Source: Candidatus Anaerobutyricum avicola
GTDB taxonomy: Bacteria; Bacillota; Clostridia; Lachnospirales; Lachnospiraceae
Length of the DNA stretch: 64,000 nt
Assembly: GCA_019113845.1 (NCBI GenBank)
Contig: DXGQ01000053.1
Coordinates: 36,848 to 100,847, forward strand
Direction of reading: 5' to 3'
The notes beneath the pieces were generated by a model that was given only the letters and a program-made list of their open reading frames with translations, made no database searches and was not told the origin of the DNA. Shown here one piece after another: positions 45,835-54,819 of the stretch (position 1 is the first letter of the stretch; each line of letters opens with the position of its first letter). A program made the translations under genes and the position numbers.

Positions 45835-46089
45835 TATTACGTTCCTCCGGAAAGCACATCGAGCAATTGTGCTCCGATACATTTAATGCAGAAAAATCAA
45901 ATTCAAGGATATCATCAACACCACCATCCAGTACTTTACAGATTCGTTCAATGCTATCCAATGAAATGTATTCGTTCTTTTTTGGCGAGTGATTATATTA
46001 GGACTAAAACCAACTTTTTCTTTAAGCTGGGAATTTGTAATTTTTCTATCAATCATTAAATAAGATAATTTGTCATAACAAACAGCCAT
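45821..46089 (-). pseudogene. XRE-family regulator split by a frameshift in an A-run
   Basis: The N-terminal frame reads MAVCYDKLSYLMIDRKITNSQLKEKVGFSPNIITR in pieces typical of small XRE repressors. The rest of the family sequence (KNEYISLDSIERICKVLDGGVDDILEF) continues in the -1 frame after CGCCAAAAAAG. One missing A in the homopolymer would explain the break. The shifted frame ends inside the first codons of sngA, so the intact gene would be translationally coupled to the defence operon. Confidence 0.75.
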
Positions 46090-46255
46090 GCCAGCTTAAA
46101 CTTCTTATACCAAAAAATTAATGGTTTTATTTAGTTTATCATTTTTTCGTAAAAAACTCAATTCTTCTCTAACCTTAAAATCTTAACATAGCGACATCAC
46201 GTTCCCGATCGCCACATTTAGTAAATAGCAACAATCACTTCACTAAATATAGTGA

Positions 46256-46365
46256 CACAGACTTTATCTTTTATTTTTGGTAATGAAATCGAACTATAAT
46301 AAATCGTTTTCTTTTTAATTTTTCGGCGAAGCTGCCGGTGTTTTTTATATTACCACAGGTCCGCC
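46256..46365. repeat. Right copy of a 110-bp direct repeat flanking the Shango operon
   Basis: Core 46286-46311 matches 39826-39851 at 25 of 26 positions, with a similar upstream ACAGACTTTA and downstream GGCG..CGCC stem. In the rest of the 520-nt gap 46090-46609 I see only an AT-rich stretch with a small GAAACAA/TTGTTTC hairpin and the MerR promoter. Confidence 0.65.
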
Positions 46366-46508
46366 GGAATGTCTCTTTCTTTTTCTCCCTTTTATTTCAG
46401 GAGATTGAAATAATTGTTCCTGGCGAAACAAATTTGCTTCGCTTGTTTCCCGGAATGGATTTTTTTTCATAATAGTCATATATCCAAAAAAATAATCGGC
46501 AAATTCTC

Positions 46509-46539
46509 TTGACTCTCACGTTACGTGATATGGTATTCT
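46509..46539 (+). promoter_or_regulatory. MerR-type promoter with 19-bp spacer (TipA-like gene)
   Basis: TTGACT (46509-46514), 19 nt containing the palindromic CACGTTACGTG, TATTCT (46534-46539). This is the layout recognised by MerR-family activators. Confidence 0.7.
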
Positions 46540-46609
46540 TTTCTCAAGGGAAACATAACAGATGTGACCGGTCAGTTCTGTTTTTCCTGTACTGAGAGGA
46601 GCTGTTTTA

Positions 46610-47488
46610 ATGAAAAGTATAAGTCAGGTTGCCAAACTTACTGGCGTCAGCATACGGACACTTCAATACTATGATGAAATCGGGCTGCTGAAACCAAGCA
46701 AACTCACTGCATCCGGTTATCGAATGTATGATGGCAACGCATTGCAGACCTTACAACAAATCTTATTTTTTAAGGAGCTGGGATTTCCACTAAAAGAAAT
46801 AAAAGAGATTTTGGAGAAACCAGATTTTGACAGGATTGCTGCTTTTAAAAAGCAAAAAGAACTGTTCCTGCTGAAACGGGATCGTCTTGACCGGCTTATA
46901 CAGCTTCTCGAACGTCTTGAGAAAGGAGAACAATATATGAGCTTTAAAGAATTTGACCTGTCGGATTACATCAACGCTTTGGAAGATTTCAAATCCAATC
47001 AGACAGAAACCGTCATTCAGCACTGGGGAAGCATTGAAAATTTTGACATGTTCATCCAGAAGATCAGAGATGATGAAGAACATGTGACAAAACTCGCCAT
47101 TCAGTAGTTTGGCAGCATTGAAAAATATACCGAAGAAATGAAGCATAATCTGGAGCATTTTTCTGAAATTATGGAGGACTGGTATTCACAGATACCGGAA
47201 GAAATGCGGACAGAAGATAAGTTTCTAAAACTGGCTTCTCACAAAGGAGAAGATGTAGCTTCGGAACCGGTTCAAAGCATTGTAGAGGAAATCATAGCCC
47301 ACGCTCAGGCCACTGCCCCAAGACTTCTGATTGGAGGCGTAGAAAATTATTGCCGGATGATGATTGACACCTATTCTAATGATTATCTTAGCAAAGTGTT
47401 CGACACAAAACATGGGGCAGGGAGCAGCGAATATATCGTGAAAGCCTTCCAATATTATTCAGAAAATAATTGCACAGAAAAGAAATAG
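46610..47488 (+). pseudogene. MerR/TipAS-family regulator interrupted by an in-frame TAG
   Basis: The N-terminal MerR domain (SISQVAKLTGVSIRTLQYYDEIGLLKPSK) and the C-terminal TipAS antibiotic-recognition domain (FGSIEKYTEEMKHNLEHF; EEIIAHAQATAPRLLIGG) are in one frame. They are separated only by TAG at 47105-47107. A sense codon there would give a 292-residue protein of usual TipA length. Either the truncated DNA-binding half alone is made, or the gene is dead. Confidence 0.8.
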
Positions 47489-47567
47489 AAACGAAAGATA
47501 TAAAGTAATTCTGCATTTCCAACGATTACTGGACAGCAACTATAATTTTCCAAATTTATCTAATATA

Positions 47568-47596
47568 TTGAAACTTCGATTGTCATATTCTATAAT
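47568..47596 (+). promoter_or_regulatory. Strong promoter antisense to the small hydrophobic peptide genes
   Basis: TTGAAA (47568-47573), 17 nt, TATAAT (47591-47596). The transcript would start near 47603 and run antisense through the 3' end of the peptide mRNA on the opposite strand. This is the layout of type I antitoxin RNAs such as RatA. No plus-strand end is recognised. Confidence 0.6.
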
Positions 47597-47642
47597 GCCG
47601 ATAGACAAAGAGAGATAATAAATCCATACAGGATGACAAACG

Positions 47643-47674
47643 AAAACCCAGAAGCTGCAACCTCCTGGATTTTC
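47643..47674 (-). terminator. Terminator of the small peptide mRNA
   Basis: On the minus strand AAAATCCAGGAG pairs with CTTCTGGGTTTT (12 bp using two G-U pairs), then CGTTTG. The G-U pairs become mismatches on the other strand, so it works in the minus direction. Confidence 0.65.
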
Positions 47675-47725
47675 TATTCCTACTTTTGTCAATGGGAAGG
47701 TTTAAACCCATAGGCTGGTTGCCAG

Positions 47726-47815
47726 TTACTTGTCACCGTCCAAGCATCTGCAGATGAGATGGCAAATCACACCTGCCACAATAGTAACAGTAAGAGAAAT
47801 AATAATATCCTTAAT
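47726..47815 (-). CDS. Second small hydrophobic peptide (29 residues, ATT start or decayed)
   Basis: Reads (I)KDIIISLTVTIVAGVICH.. and ends CRCLDGDK. A hydrophobic helix is followed by the motif AGxxxHxICxxLD, shared with the peptide just upstream. The expected ATG position is ATT and overlaps the upstream stop (TAATT where TAATG would be usual). It is therefore either initiated from ATT or has lost its start codon. Confidence 0.45.
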   Translation of the reverse strand: MKDIIISLTVTIVAGVICHLICRCLDGDK

Positions 47816-47907
47816 TATTTACTATTCTTTCTGTCTAACCACTTACAAATATAGTGTGCTACAAAATCGCCAGCAAGAATGACAAAAAATAATACAACAT
47901 ACTTCAC
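47815..47907 (-). CDS. Small hydrophobic peptide, type I toxin-like (30 residues)
   Basis: GTG-started MKYVVLFFVILAGDFVAHY.. ending CKWLDRKNSK: one membrane helix with a basic end, as in TxpA/Fst-type toxins. An AAAGGATGTGAGATCA leader precedes it, and an extended -10 TGATATAGT lies at 47939-47947 on the minus strand. A convergent promoter at 47568-47596 could make an antisense antitoxin RNA. It is not matched to a named family. Confidence 0.5.
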   Translation of the reverse strand: MKYVVLFFVILAGDFVAHYICKWLDRKNSK

Positions 47908-48025
47908 TGATCTCACATCCTTTCTGTCTTTTAGCTGAACTATATCACATTCAACACAGTCAAAAACAAATTTTTAATTTTTTAAATTACTTGACACTTT
48001 AGAAGCCGCATGCTATTATTCAGCC

Positions 48026-48168
48026 GCTAAACAGGAATTTATTTATAAGGAAAACGTGATTTATTCGTTTGTTTAATCGCATTAAAAAGATTATTGTCAT
48101 ATCATTGTCACGGAGCCTTTTTTCATCCCCTCAGATGGCTTATTTAAGCCCTCTGAGGGGATTTTTTC
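48026..48168 (+). ncRNA. Candidate small RNA of about 140 nt
   Basis: A promoter TTGACA (47991-47996), 17 nt, TATTAT (48014-48019) is followed after about 105 nt by a strong intrinsic terminator (ATCCCCTCAGA.. pairing with ..TCTGAGGGGAT, then TTTTTT; 48125-48168). No ORF of note lies between them. The terminator's T-run is on the plus strand, so it is made for this transcript and not for guaA, which ends on the other side. It is not recognised as a known sRNA. Confidence 0.55.
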
Positions 48169-48170
48169 CA

Positions 48171-49715
48171 CTATTCAAATTCTATCGTTCCCGGCGGTTT
48201 GCTGGTCAGATCGTAGAATACTCTGTTTACGCCTTTCACTTCGTTGATGATCCGGCTCATGACTTTCTGCAGCACTTCAAATGGAATCTCTGCGCTTTCG
48301 GCTGTCATGAAATCGATGGTCTTTACAGCACGGAGCGCTACGGCGTAGTCGTAGGTACGCTCGTCGCCCATGACACCGACGGAGCGCATGTTGGTGAGGG
48401 CTGCAAAGTATTGATTGATCTCTTTGTCAAGGCCGGCTTTGGCGATCTCCTCGCGGTAGATGGCGTCAGCATCCTGCACGATGCGGACTTTCTCGGCGGT
48501 GACTTCGCCAATGATGCGGATGCCAAGGCCCGGGCCCGGGAATGGCTGGCGGAATACCAGGTTTTCAGGGATGCCCAGTTCAAGGCCGGCTTTGCGGACC
48601 TCGTCTTTGAAGAGGTCGCGGAGCGGCTCAATGATTTCTTTGAAGTCGACGTAGTCCGGGAGGCCGCCCACGTTGTGGTGGGATTTAATCACGGCAGATT
48701 CTCCGCCGAGGCCACTCTCGACTATGTCCGGGTAGATGGTTCCCTGGGCGAGGTAGTCCACAGCGCCGATCTTTTTGGCTTCTTCCTCAAAGACGCGGAT
48801 GAATTCTTCACCGATGATCTTGCGCTTCTGCTCCGGTTCTGTGACGCCTGCCAGTTTGCCATAGTAGCGTTCCTGGGCATTGACGCGGATGAAGTTCAGG
48901 TCGAAGTCTCCGTTTGGTCCGAATACATTTTCTACCTCGTCACCTTCGTTTTTACGGAGAAGGCCGTGATCTACGAAGACACAGGTGAGCTGTTTGCCGA
49001 TGGCACGGGATAAGAGTCCCGCCGCCACGGAAGAGTCCACGCCGCCGGATAAGGCGAGAAGGACCTTTCCGTCGCCGACTTTTTCACGGATGGCTTTGAT
49101 GGAGTCCTGTACGAAGGAGTCCATTTTCCAGTCGCCGGCGCAGTGGCAGACATTGTATACAAAGTTGCTTAAGATTTCCTTGCCGCGGACGGTGTGCAGT
49201 ACTTCCGGATGGAACTGGATGGCATACAGGTTCCGGCTGCGGTCTTCTGCCGCTGCCACCGGGCAGTCTTTTGTGTGGGCGCAGACCGTAAAGCCCGGCG
49301 CCGGCTGGGAGATATAGTCAAAGTGGCTCATCCAGCAGATGGTGGATGGCTCGATGTCGGTAAAGAGCGGGGATTCTGTGTCGACAAAGACTTCTGTCTT
49401 GCCGTATTCCCGCACTTTGGCTGCCTCGACTTTGCCTCCTAAAATGTGCATCATCAGCTGGGCGCCGTAGCATAATCCCAGTACCGGGATGCCAAGCTCG
49501 AATAATTCTTTCGTGTAAGTCGGGGAATCGGCTTCGTAGCAGCTGTTCGGGCCGCCGGTGAGAATGATTCCCTTTGGATTCATTTTCTTGATCGTCTCGA
49601 TATCCGTTCTGTAGGAATAGATTTCGCAGTATACGTTACATTCCCGGACGCGTCTTGCCACTAACTGATTGTACTGTCCGCCGAAATCAATAACAATGAC
49701 GGTTTCTCTTTTCAA
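48171..49715 (-). CDS. guaA: GMP synthase (glutamine-hydrolysing)
   Basis: A 514-residue bifunctional enzyme. The N-terminal class I glutamine amidotransferase has GLCYGAQ (catalytic Cys) and FHPEV (His/Glu). The central ATP-pyrophosphatase has the PP-loop LSGGVDSS, and the C-terminal dimerisation domain ends [13 protein letters not shown]. It converts XMP to GMP. TTG start after AGGAGGAAAGCCCA. The leader contains a GATTGTC/GACAATC hairpin, and a weak promoter TGGAAA-17-TACACT lies further up. Confidence 0.97.
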   Translation of the reverse strand: MKRETVIVIDFGGQYNQLVARRVRECNVYCEIYSYRTDIETIKKMNPKGIILTGGPNSCYEADSPTYTKELFELGIPVLGLCYGAQLMMHILGGKVEAAKVREYGKTEVFVDTESPLFTDIEPSTICWMSHFDYISQPAPGFTVCAHTKDCPVAAAEDRSRNLYAIQFHPEVLHTVRGKEILSNFVYNVCHCAGDWKMDSFVQDSIKAIREKVGDGKVLLALSGGVDSSVAAGLLSRAIGKQLTCVFVDHGLLRKNEGDEVENVFGPNGDFDLNFIRVNAQERYYGKLAGVTEPEQKRKIIGEEFIRVFEEEAKKIGAVDYLAQGTIYPDIVESGLGGESAVIKSHHNVGGLPDYVDFKEIIEPLRDLFKDEVRKAGLELGIPENLVFRQPFPGPGLGIRIIGEVTAEKVRIVQDADAIYREEIAKAGLDKEINQYFAALTNMRSVGVMGDERTYDYAVALRAVKTIDFMTAESAEIPFEVLQKVMSRIINEVKGVNRVFYDLTSKPPGTIEFE

Positions 49716-49889
49716 TGGGCTTTCCTCCTGTTTTTCTGTAATTGTTTATCAAAGATTGTCCTCTTTTGACAATCAAAATCTTTTTATCTAAAAAAGTGTA
49801 CCATTTTCTGGCCAGGATTTCCACATCTATCAAAATTTCAATACATTTTTTGTGTGTAAAATACCTGTCAACAGCAAATTTACTTCATT

Positions 49890-51464
49890 TTATAAATATG
49901 GAGCTGCGATTTCTTTGAATCTCTCCGGATCCTCTGCGTACCAGGTCTCAAAATCTTTGCCGCTGGCTGCGATCTCCTCTCCCAGCGCTTTGAGAAACGA
50001 TGGAATCTCTTCTTCCAGAATAGTACCCAGCTGTTCGCCGAACTGTGCCGGTTCACCTTCTTTTCCGTTGACATAGAGAACAAAGGCGGAAACCGGTTTT
50101 CCGTCCACTTTCTTCATGCCGCCCCGGAATCCGATGCGTCCGATCTGATGGGTACCACAGGAAGACGGGCAGCCGGAAATGTGGATGCGCGGCAGGGTTC
50201 CCTCCGGGAAGTTCCATTCTCTTGCAGCAGCCACGAGAGTGGCAAGCAGTTTCTGGGAGTCCCTCACGCCCACCTGGCAGATAGATGCGCCGATGCAGGC
50301 CACCGATGTCTCAAAGAGATTGGATGCGCCGTCATCGGTGATATCGAGGATTTTCTTTGCTTCACTGCCAGTGCAGTTGATGATGTACACGGTCTCGTCC
50401 GGCGCTACCCGAAGCTCCGCCTGATCCATATCTTTGATGGCGTCGTAGATCTCCACTAACTTGTCCGGATTCGGGCAGCCTCCGATCGGATGGTATGCCA
50501 CCGCATAGAGACCCTCCTGTTTCTGCGGGATCACACGCCAGCCTTCCGCTGTGCTGCCGTCTCCGGTCTTTGTCACATGCATTGGGGCATCGGCCTCTGC
50601 TTTTCCGGCAGCACCTTCTTCTGCTGAAATCTTCTCCGCCGGAATGTCCATGTTGACGCCGCTGGCAAAGACAACGTCCAGTTTCTTCTGGAATTCTTCT
50701 GCATACTTGTCGCCCAGAACATCCTGCATGTAGCGGGTTCTTGCTTTGGCTCGGTTCTCGTAATTGCCGTAGGTGGTGAACATATCCACCATGGCACGGA
50801 TATAATAAAGAATCTTGCTGCCCTCAACGCTCTCTGCCACCAGAACGCCCATCTTGGCGTTGTTGCCGAGACCTCCGGCACTGTATACGTCAAAGGTGCC
50901 GTCCTGCCTTGCCACAAATCCCAGGTCGCGGAAGGTGGCATGGGTGCGGTTGGCCGGGGAGTTGGAGAAGCAGACTTTTAATTTACGTGGCAGCTTCACG
51001 GTTTTGATCAGCGTCATCAGATATTCCGCCGCAGCCTCCGCATACGGGCTGACGTCAAAATACTCTCCCTGTTCCACACCGGACAGCGGGGATACCATCA
51101 CATTGCGTGGGAAATCTCCGCCGCCGCCCCGGGTTACGATGCCATGATCCAGAGCTTCCACCGCGATAGCGCAGACAGCATCCGCATTCAGATTGTGAAG
51201 CTGAATGGTCTGGCAGGTGGTAAAATGTACTTTATCAATGTTATATTTCCGGATACTGTCCGTGATAAATTTTAATTTATCTTTCGTCACTCTTCCGCCC
51301 GGAAGACGCAGGCGCAGCATGCTGGCCTTGCCTCCCCGCTGGGCGTAGCTTCCGAAGCCACCGGAAAATCCTTTGTATTCCGGCACGCTCACCTCGCCGG
51401 CGTAGAACTGCCGGGTCACTTTTTCAAACTCTTCGTAATCTTTCTTCCAGTTTTCTGTGTTCAT
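49890..51464 (-). CDS. Sulfite/nitrite reductase (siroheme, ferredoxin type)
   Basis: A 524-residue protein with the two-repeat nitrite/sulfite reductase fold. Cluster-siroheme cysteines are seen in TSVACIGASICQVG and HISGCPSSCGTHQIG. The substrate-side basic residues are in RLPGGRVTKDKLKF. The start at 51464 with AAAGGAG is clearly better than the longer ORF. Known role: six-electron reduction of sulfite to sulfide or nitrite to ammonia, probably ferredoxin-linked here. No cysteine-synthesis or nitrate gene is next to it, so the choice between substrates is open. Confidence 0.88.
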   Translation of the reverse strand: MNTENWKKDYEEFEKVTRQFYAGEVSVPEYKGFSGGFGSYAQRGGKASMLRLRLPGGRVTKDKLKFITDSIRKYNIDKVHFTTCQTIQLHNLNADAVCAIAVEALDHGIVTRGGGGDFPRNVMVSPLSGVEQGEYFDVSPYAEAAAEYLMTLIKTVKLPRKLKVCFSNSPANRTHATFRDLGFVARQDGTFDVYSAGGLGNNAKMGVLVAESVEGSKILYYIRAMVDMFTTYGNYENRAKARTRYMQDVLGDKYAEEFQKKLDVVFASGVNMDIPAEKISAEEGAAGKAEADAPMHVTKTGDGSTAEGWRVIPQKQEGLYAVAYHPIGGCPNPDKLVEIYDAIKDMDQAELRVAPDETVYIINCTGSEAKKILDITDDGASNLFETSVACIGASICQVGVRDSQKLLATLVAAAREWNFPEGTLPRIHISGCPSSCGTHQIGRIGFRGGMKKVDGKPVSAFVLYVNGKEGEPAQFGEQLGTILEEEIPSFLKALGEEIAASGKDFETWYAEDPERFKEIAAPYL

Positions 51465-51566
51465 TCTATACTCCTTTACTTTCTGCTGCAAAGTTTTCTC
51501 TCTTCTATGACGGCGGCATCCGGCTGAAACGAAAAGCCGCCGCACAAAATCAAACCAAAGGATCGG

Positions 51567-53054
51567 TTATTCACAAAAATACGTGCCAAGGATCTCTTTA
51601 TCCACATTTTTACCCACATGAGAACCGATCACCATGCAGAGTAGCGAGACGACGATACCAATTAAAATCTGATGGATCTCCATGATCTCGATACCGAAGA
51701 GCATCGTCACACAGTACACGATCGTTCCTCCCGCCATGGCCCAGATGGCTCCTGTCTTGTTGGCTTTTTTCCAGAACATACCGAGGACAAATACCCAGAA
51801 AAAGGCTGTTTCCAGACCGCCAAAAGCAAACATGTTAATCTTCCAGATCACATCTGGCGGATTGATGGAGATAAAGAATATGATCAGTCCGAGCACAAGG
51901 GTGCAAAGCTGGCTGAGCATGCTGGTCTTTCTCTCGGATATCTTCTGCTGACGTTTTTCCTTCTCGTACATGTAAATGTCCTTTATAATAGAAGAAGTCG
52001 CCGTCAAAAGCAGGGAAGAAATAGTGGAGATCGATGCGGCGATCGGCCCGATGATGGTGATGCCTGCCACCAGCGGCGACAGAGAACGGACGATGGCCAG
52101 CGGCATAATATTATCCACGCTGTTTCCGTAAGCTGACAGGTCTTCTGTCAGCACGCCCTGCGAGAGCACACCGATAAAATTCATACCAACATTCATAGCG
52201 CCAATGACAATGGTTCCGATGATGATCGCGCGGTGCAGCGACTTCGTATCCTTGTATGTGATACAGCGGACAACCGACTGCGGAAGTCCCACAGTGAAGA
52301 TACCTACCAGCATCCACTGAGAAATGTACAGGGTCATCGGCATATTTCCCCCGGAAAATGGTTCCAGAAGTTCCGGCCGGCGCACTGTGATCTGCTCCAT
52401 GATGGAGACATAGCCGCCGCCGGCTTTTAAAATACCGACCAGCAGAATAAACATTCCCACCAGCATGGCGATGGCACAGAGGGCGTCGGTCACTGCCACG
52501 CCGCGGAAACCGCCGACAGCCGTGTAGATGACGACCACCAGACCAAAGACAACAAGGCCGACCACATAGGAGTAACCGGTCACCGCCTCAAACAGCTTGG
52601 CGCCGCCCACAAACTGCGCGACCATCGTCGCGGAAAAGAACAGTACGATGATGACCGCCGACAGGTTGGCCAGCGCATCTGACTGATATCTGTGGCGGAT
52701 GACGTCGATGACCGTCACCGCGTTGATCTTCCGGGACACGATGGCCATTTTTTTGCCGAGGATGCCCAGCACCAGAAACAGCGCCGTCACCTGAATGACA
52801 GACATATAAATCCATCCAAAACCGATATCCCACGCCTGTCCCGGTCCGCCCACGAAGGAGCTGACAGAACTGTAGGTGGCGACTGTCGTCATGGCCAGGA
52901 CGAATCCTCCCAGACTTCGGGAACCGGTAAAATATTCATTCAGGAAATTACCGGAACTCTTTTTTGACGCTGCATTTCTCAAATATATGCTCACTGCCAG
53001 CATGGCCATCATAAATAAAAATACCGGCAGAAGCCCCCAGATATTACCGCTCAT
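51567..53054 (-). CDS. panF: Sodium/pantothenate symporter PanF
   Basis: A 495-residue SSS-family transporter with about 13 membrane segments. Signature stretches are TGSRSLGGFVLAMTTVATYSS, GGPGQAWDIGFGWIYMS and FVGGAKLFEAVTGYSY. It is preceded, with an 11-nt overlap, by a YhdT-like gene, the same pair as yhdT-panF in enterobacteria. The ATG at 53054 with GAGG 8 nt upstream is preferred over in-frame starts at 53072 and 53063. It imports pantothenate with sodium for coenzyme A synthesis. Confidence 0.92.
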   Translation of the reverse strand: MSGNIWGLLPVFLFMMAMLAVSIYLRNAASKKSSGNFLNEYFTGSRSLGGFVLAMTTVATYSSVSSFVGGPGQAWDIGFGWIYMSVIQVTALFLVLGILGKKMAIVSRKINAVTVIDVIRHRYQSDALANLSAVIIVLFFSATMVAQFVGGAKLFEAVTGYSYVVGLVVFGLVVVIYTAVGGFRGVAVTDALCAIAMLVGMFILLVGILKAGGGYVSIMEQITVRRPELLEPFSGGNMPMTLYISQWMLVGIFTVGLPQSVVRCITYKDTKSLHRAIIIGTIVIGAMNVGMNFIGVLSQGVLTEDLSAYGNSVDNIMPLAIVRSLSPLVAGITIIGPIAASISTISSLLLTATSSIIKDIYMYEKEKRQQKISERKTSMLSQLCTLVLGLIIFFISINPPDVIWKINMFAFGGLETAFFWVFVLGMFWKKANKTGAIWAMAGGTIVYCVTMLFGIEIMEIHQILIGIVVSLLCMVIGSHVGKNVDKEILGTYFCE

Positions 53055-53304
53055 CACTCTCATCCTCATCATCTAAATCAAAATCTTTAAACACCTTTTT
53101 CACCATCCAGACTACCATTATAATAGAAAAAACCCACGTACCGATACAGCCGGTGATGGCCCACAGCGGCGTATGGTACACGGTGATGTCTAGACGGCTC
53201 ACGCCAAATCCCGCGATCGCCCAGAAAACGATCAGGACGACCAGAGCAATGACGCAGGCGCCGGCTTCTTTTTTGATCTGCCGGTACTTGTCTTTCAGTT
53301 TCAT
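53044..53304 (-). CDS. yhdT: YhdT-family small membrane protein
   Basis: An 86-residue protein with two hydrophobic segments (ACVIALVVLIVFWAIAGFGV; CIGTWVFSIIMVVWMVKKV) and an acidic tail. It is cotranscribed with panF, as in Escherichia coli, and presumed to assist it; the biochemical role is not known. Confidence 0.85.
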   Translation of the reverse strand: MKLKDKYRQIKKEAGACVIALVVLIVFWAIAGFGVSRLDITVYHTPLWAITGCIGTWVFSIIMVVWMVKKVFKDFDLDDEDESDER

Positions 53305-53371
53305 ACTTTTCCCTCTTTTCTTTTTTGTCCCGCAACAGCCTTCTCAGAAGCCTGTTACGGAACTCTCTGTC

Positions 53372-54634
53372 TTATATGACCACATACTGTTTATATTTTT
53401 TCAGATCCTTCAGAGGGCAGTTCATCGTAAGCTTTGTCCCCTCTTCCAGATATTCCGTCTCTTTGATCGTCGCATTTTCGCTGAAATAAGACACCAGAGA
53501 GCCCTCCGTATACGGAATGAGCATCACACAGTCCACATAGTTCTGGTAAATGTGGCGTGAGATCAGATCGATCAGTTCTTCCAGTCCGATGCCTTTCTTG
53601 GCAGCCATATAAATGCTGTCCCCCTTTACCTGCGGCAGAGGCTCCATGAGGCCGTCACATTTGTTATAGACATGGATACACGGAATCTGTTCCGCCCCCA
53701 GCTCCCGGAGAGTATCCGCCGTCACCTTCATGTGCTCTTTATGATTCTCGTCGGAATAATCGACGATCTCCAGCAGAAGGTCCGCATATTTGACCTCTTC
53801 CAGCGTAGAGTGAAATGCCTGTACCAGATTGTGCGGCAGCTTACTGATAAATCCAACGGTATCGGAGAGGAGAAATTCCTTTTTATTTGGCAGATGGATG
53901 CTCCGGATCGTCGTATCCAGCGTGGCAAACAGCATATCTTCTGCCAACACCTTTTTTTCATCCTTCTGCTCATACTTTTCCAGAAGCATGTTCATGAGCG
54001 TCGACTTGCCTGCGTTGGTATAACCGACCAGTGCGACCTGCGGAATACCCTGAATCAGACGGCGTTTCCGCTGAGTCTCCCGATTCTTCTCCACCACCTT
54101 CAGCTCTTTTTTCAGTTCAGAAATGCGATGCCGGATCTTTCGCTTGTCCAGTTCCAGCTTTTTCTCTCCGGCTCCCCGGTTGGACATGCCGCCGCTGGTT
54201 CCGCCCTGACGGCTCAGCACCTCGCCCATGCCTGTCAGTCTTGGCAGTTCATACTGTAATCTGGCTGTCTCCACCTGAATCTTCGCTTCTCTCGTCTGCG
54301 CTCTCGATGAAAATATCTGCAGAATGAGATTGGTCCTGTCCAGGATCGGTCTTTCAATGATATCCTTCAGGTTCCGAAGCTGCATCGGTGAAAGTGTGTT
54401 GTCAAAAATGACCACATCCGCGGAGAGCATGTGTGCGACCGCTTTGATCTCATCCACCTTTCCGGTTCCCACATAAACTCCGGTATTGATCTGGTTCACA
54501 TTCTGTGTCTCCACACCTACCACTTCCATGTCGCAGGCCTCCGCCAGACTCTCCAGCTCCTTCAATGCATTTTCAAAATCAGGGTCGTCGTTGAGATTGA
54601 CGCCCACCAATAGGGCTTTTATTTTCTCGTCCAT
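53372..54634 (-). CDS. hflX: Ribosome-associated GTPase HflX
   Basis: A 420-residue GTPase. The N-terminal HflX nucleotide-binding domain has NTGVYVGTGKVDEI and the GGTSGGMSNRGAGEKKLE hallmark. The G domain has GYTNAGKS, DTVGF and NKCD. Known role: splitting of stalled or stress-affected 70S ribosomes. It ends in the usual C-terminal domain. It lies in a run of core genes without evident operon partners. Confidence 0.95.
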   Translation of the reverse strand: MDEKIKALLVGVNLNDDPDFENALKELESLAEACDMEVVGVETQNVNQINTGVYVGTGKVDEIKAVAHMLSADVVIFDNTLSPMQLRNLKDIIERPILDRTNLILQIFSSRAQTREAKIQVETARLQYELPRLTGMGEVLSRQGGTSGGMSNRGAGEKKLELDKRKIRHRISELKKELKVVEKNRETQRKRRLIQGIPQVALVGYTNAGKSTLMNMLLEKYEQKDEKKVLAEDMLFATLDTTIRSIHLPNKKEFLLSDTVGFISKLPHNLVQAFHSTLEEVKYADLLLEIVDYSDENHKEHMKVTADTLRELGAEQIPCIHVYNKCDGLMEPLPQVKGDSIYMAAKKGIGLEELIDLISRHIYQNYVDCVMLIPYTEGSLVSYFSENATIKETEYLEEGTKLTMNCPLKDLKKYKQYVVI

Positions 54635-54819
54635 TCCATCTCCATCTTCTTACTATCCTACTTCTGTCTTAACAGCAAATGTACAGAGAGACGCTGTCTC
54701 CCACACCCATTGCCACAGTAACGCTCCTCCACAGGCATAGCTGTTCCGGCATCGAATCTATTCTCACCTCATGCGCTCTGCGGTTTCTTCCTCAACTATA
54801 CAGGTTTCCGGTGAAATAA

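Noticed and set aside
46005..46050. Programmed -1 frameshift in the XRE gene at the A-run
   Set aside because: In the zero frame the run is not read as the A_AAA_AAG slippery heptamer and no downstream stimulatory structure is seen; mutation or slippage is simpler.
47105..47107. Amber codon read as pyrrolysine in the TipAS-like gene
   Set aside because: Nothing in the window suggests a pyl system, and the family does not use pyrrolysine; a nonsense mutation is more likely.
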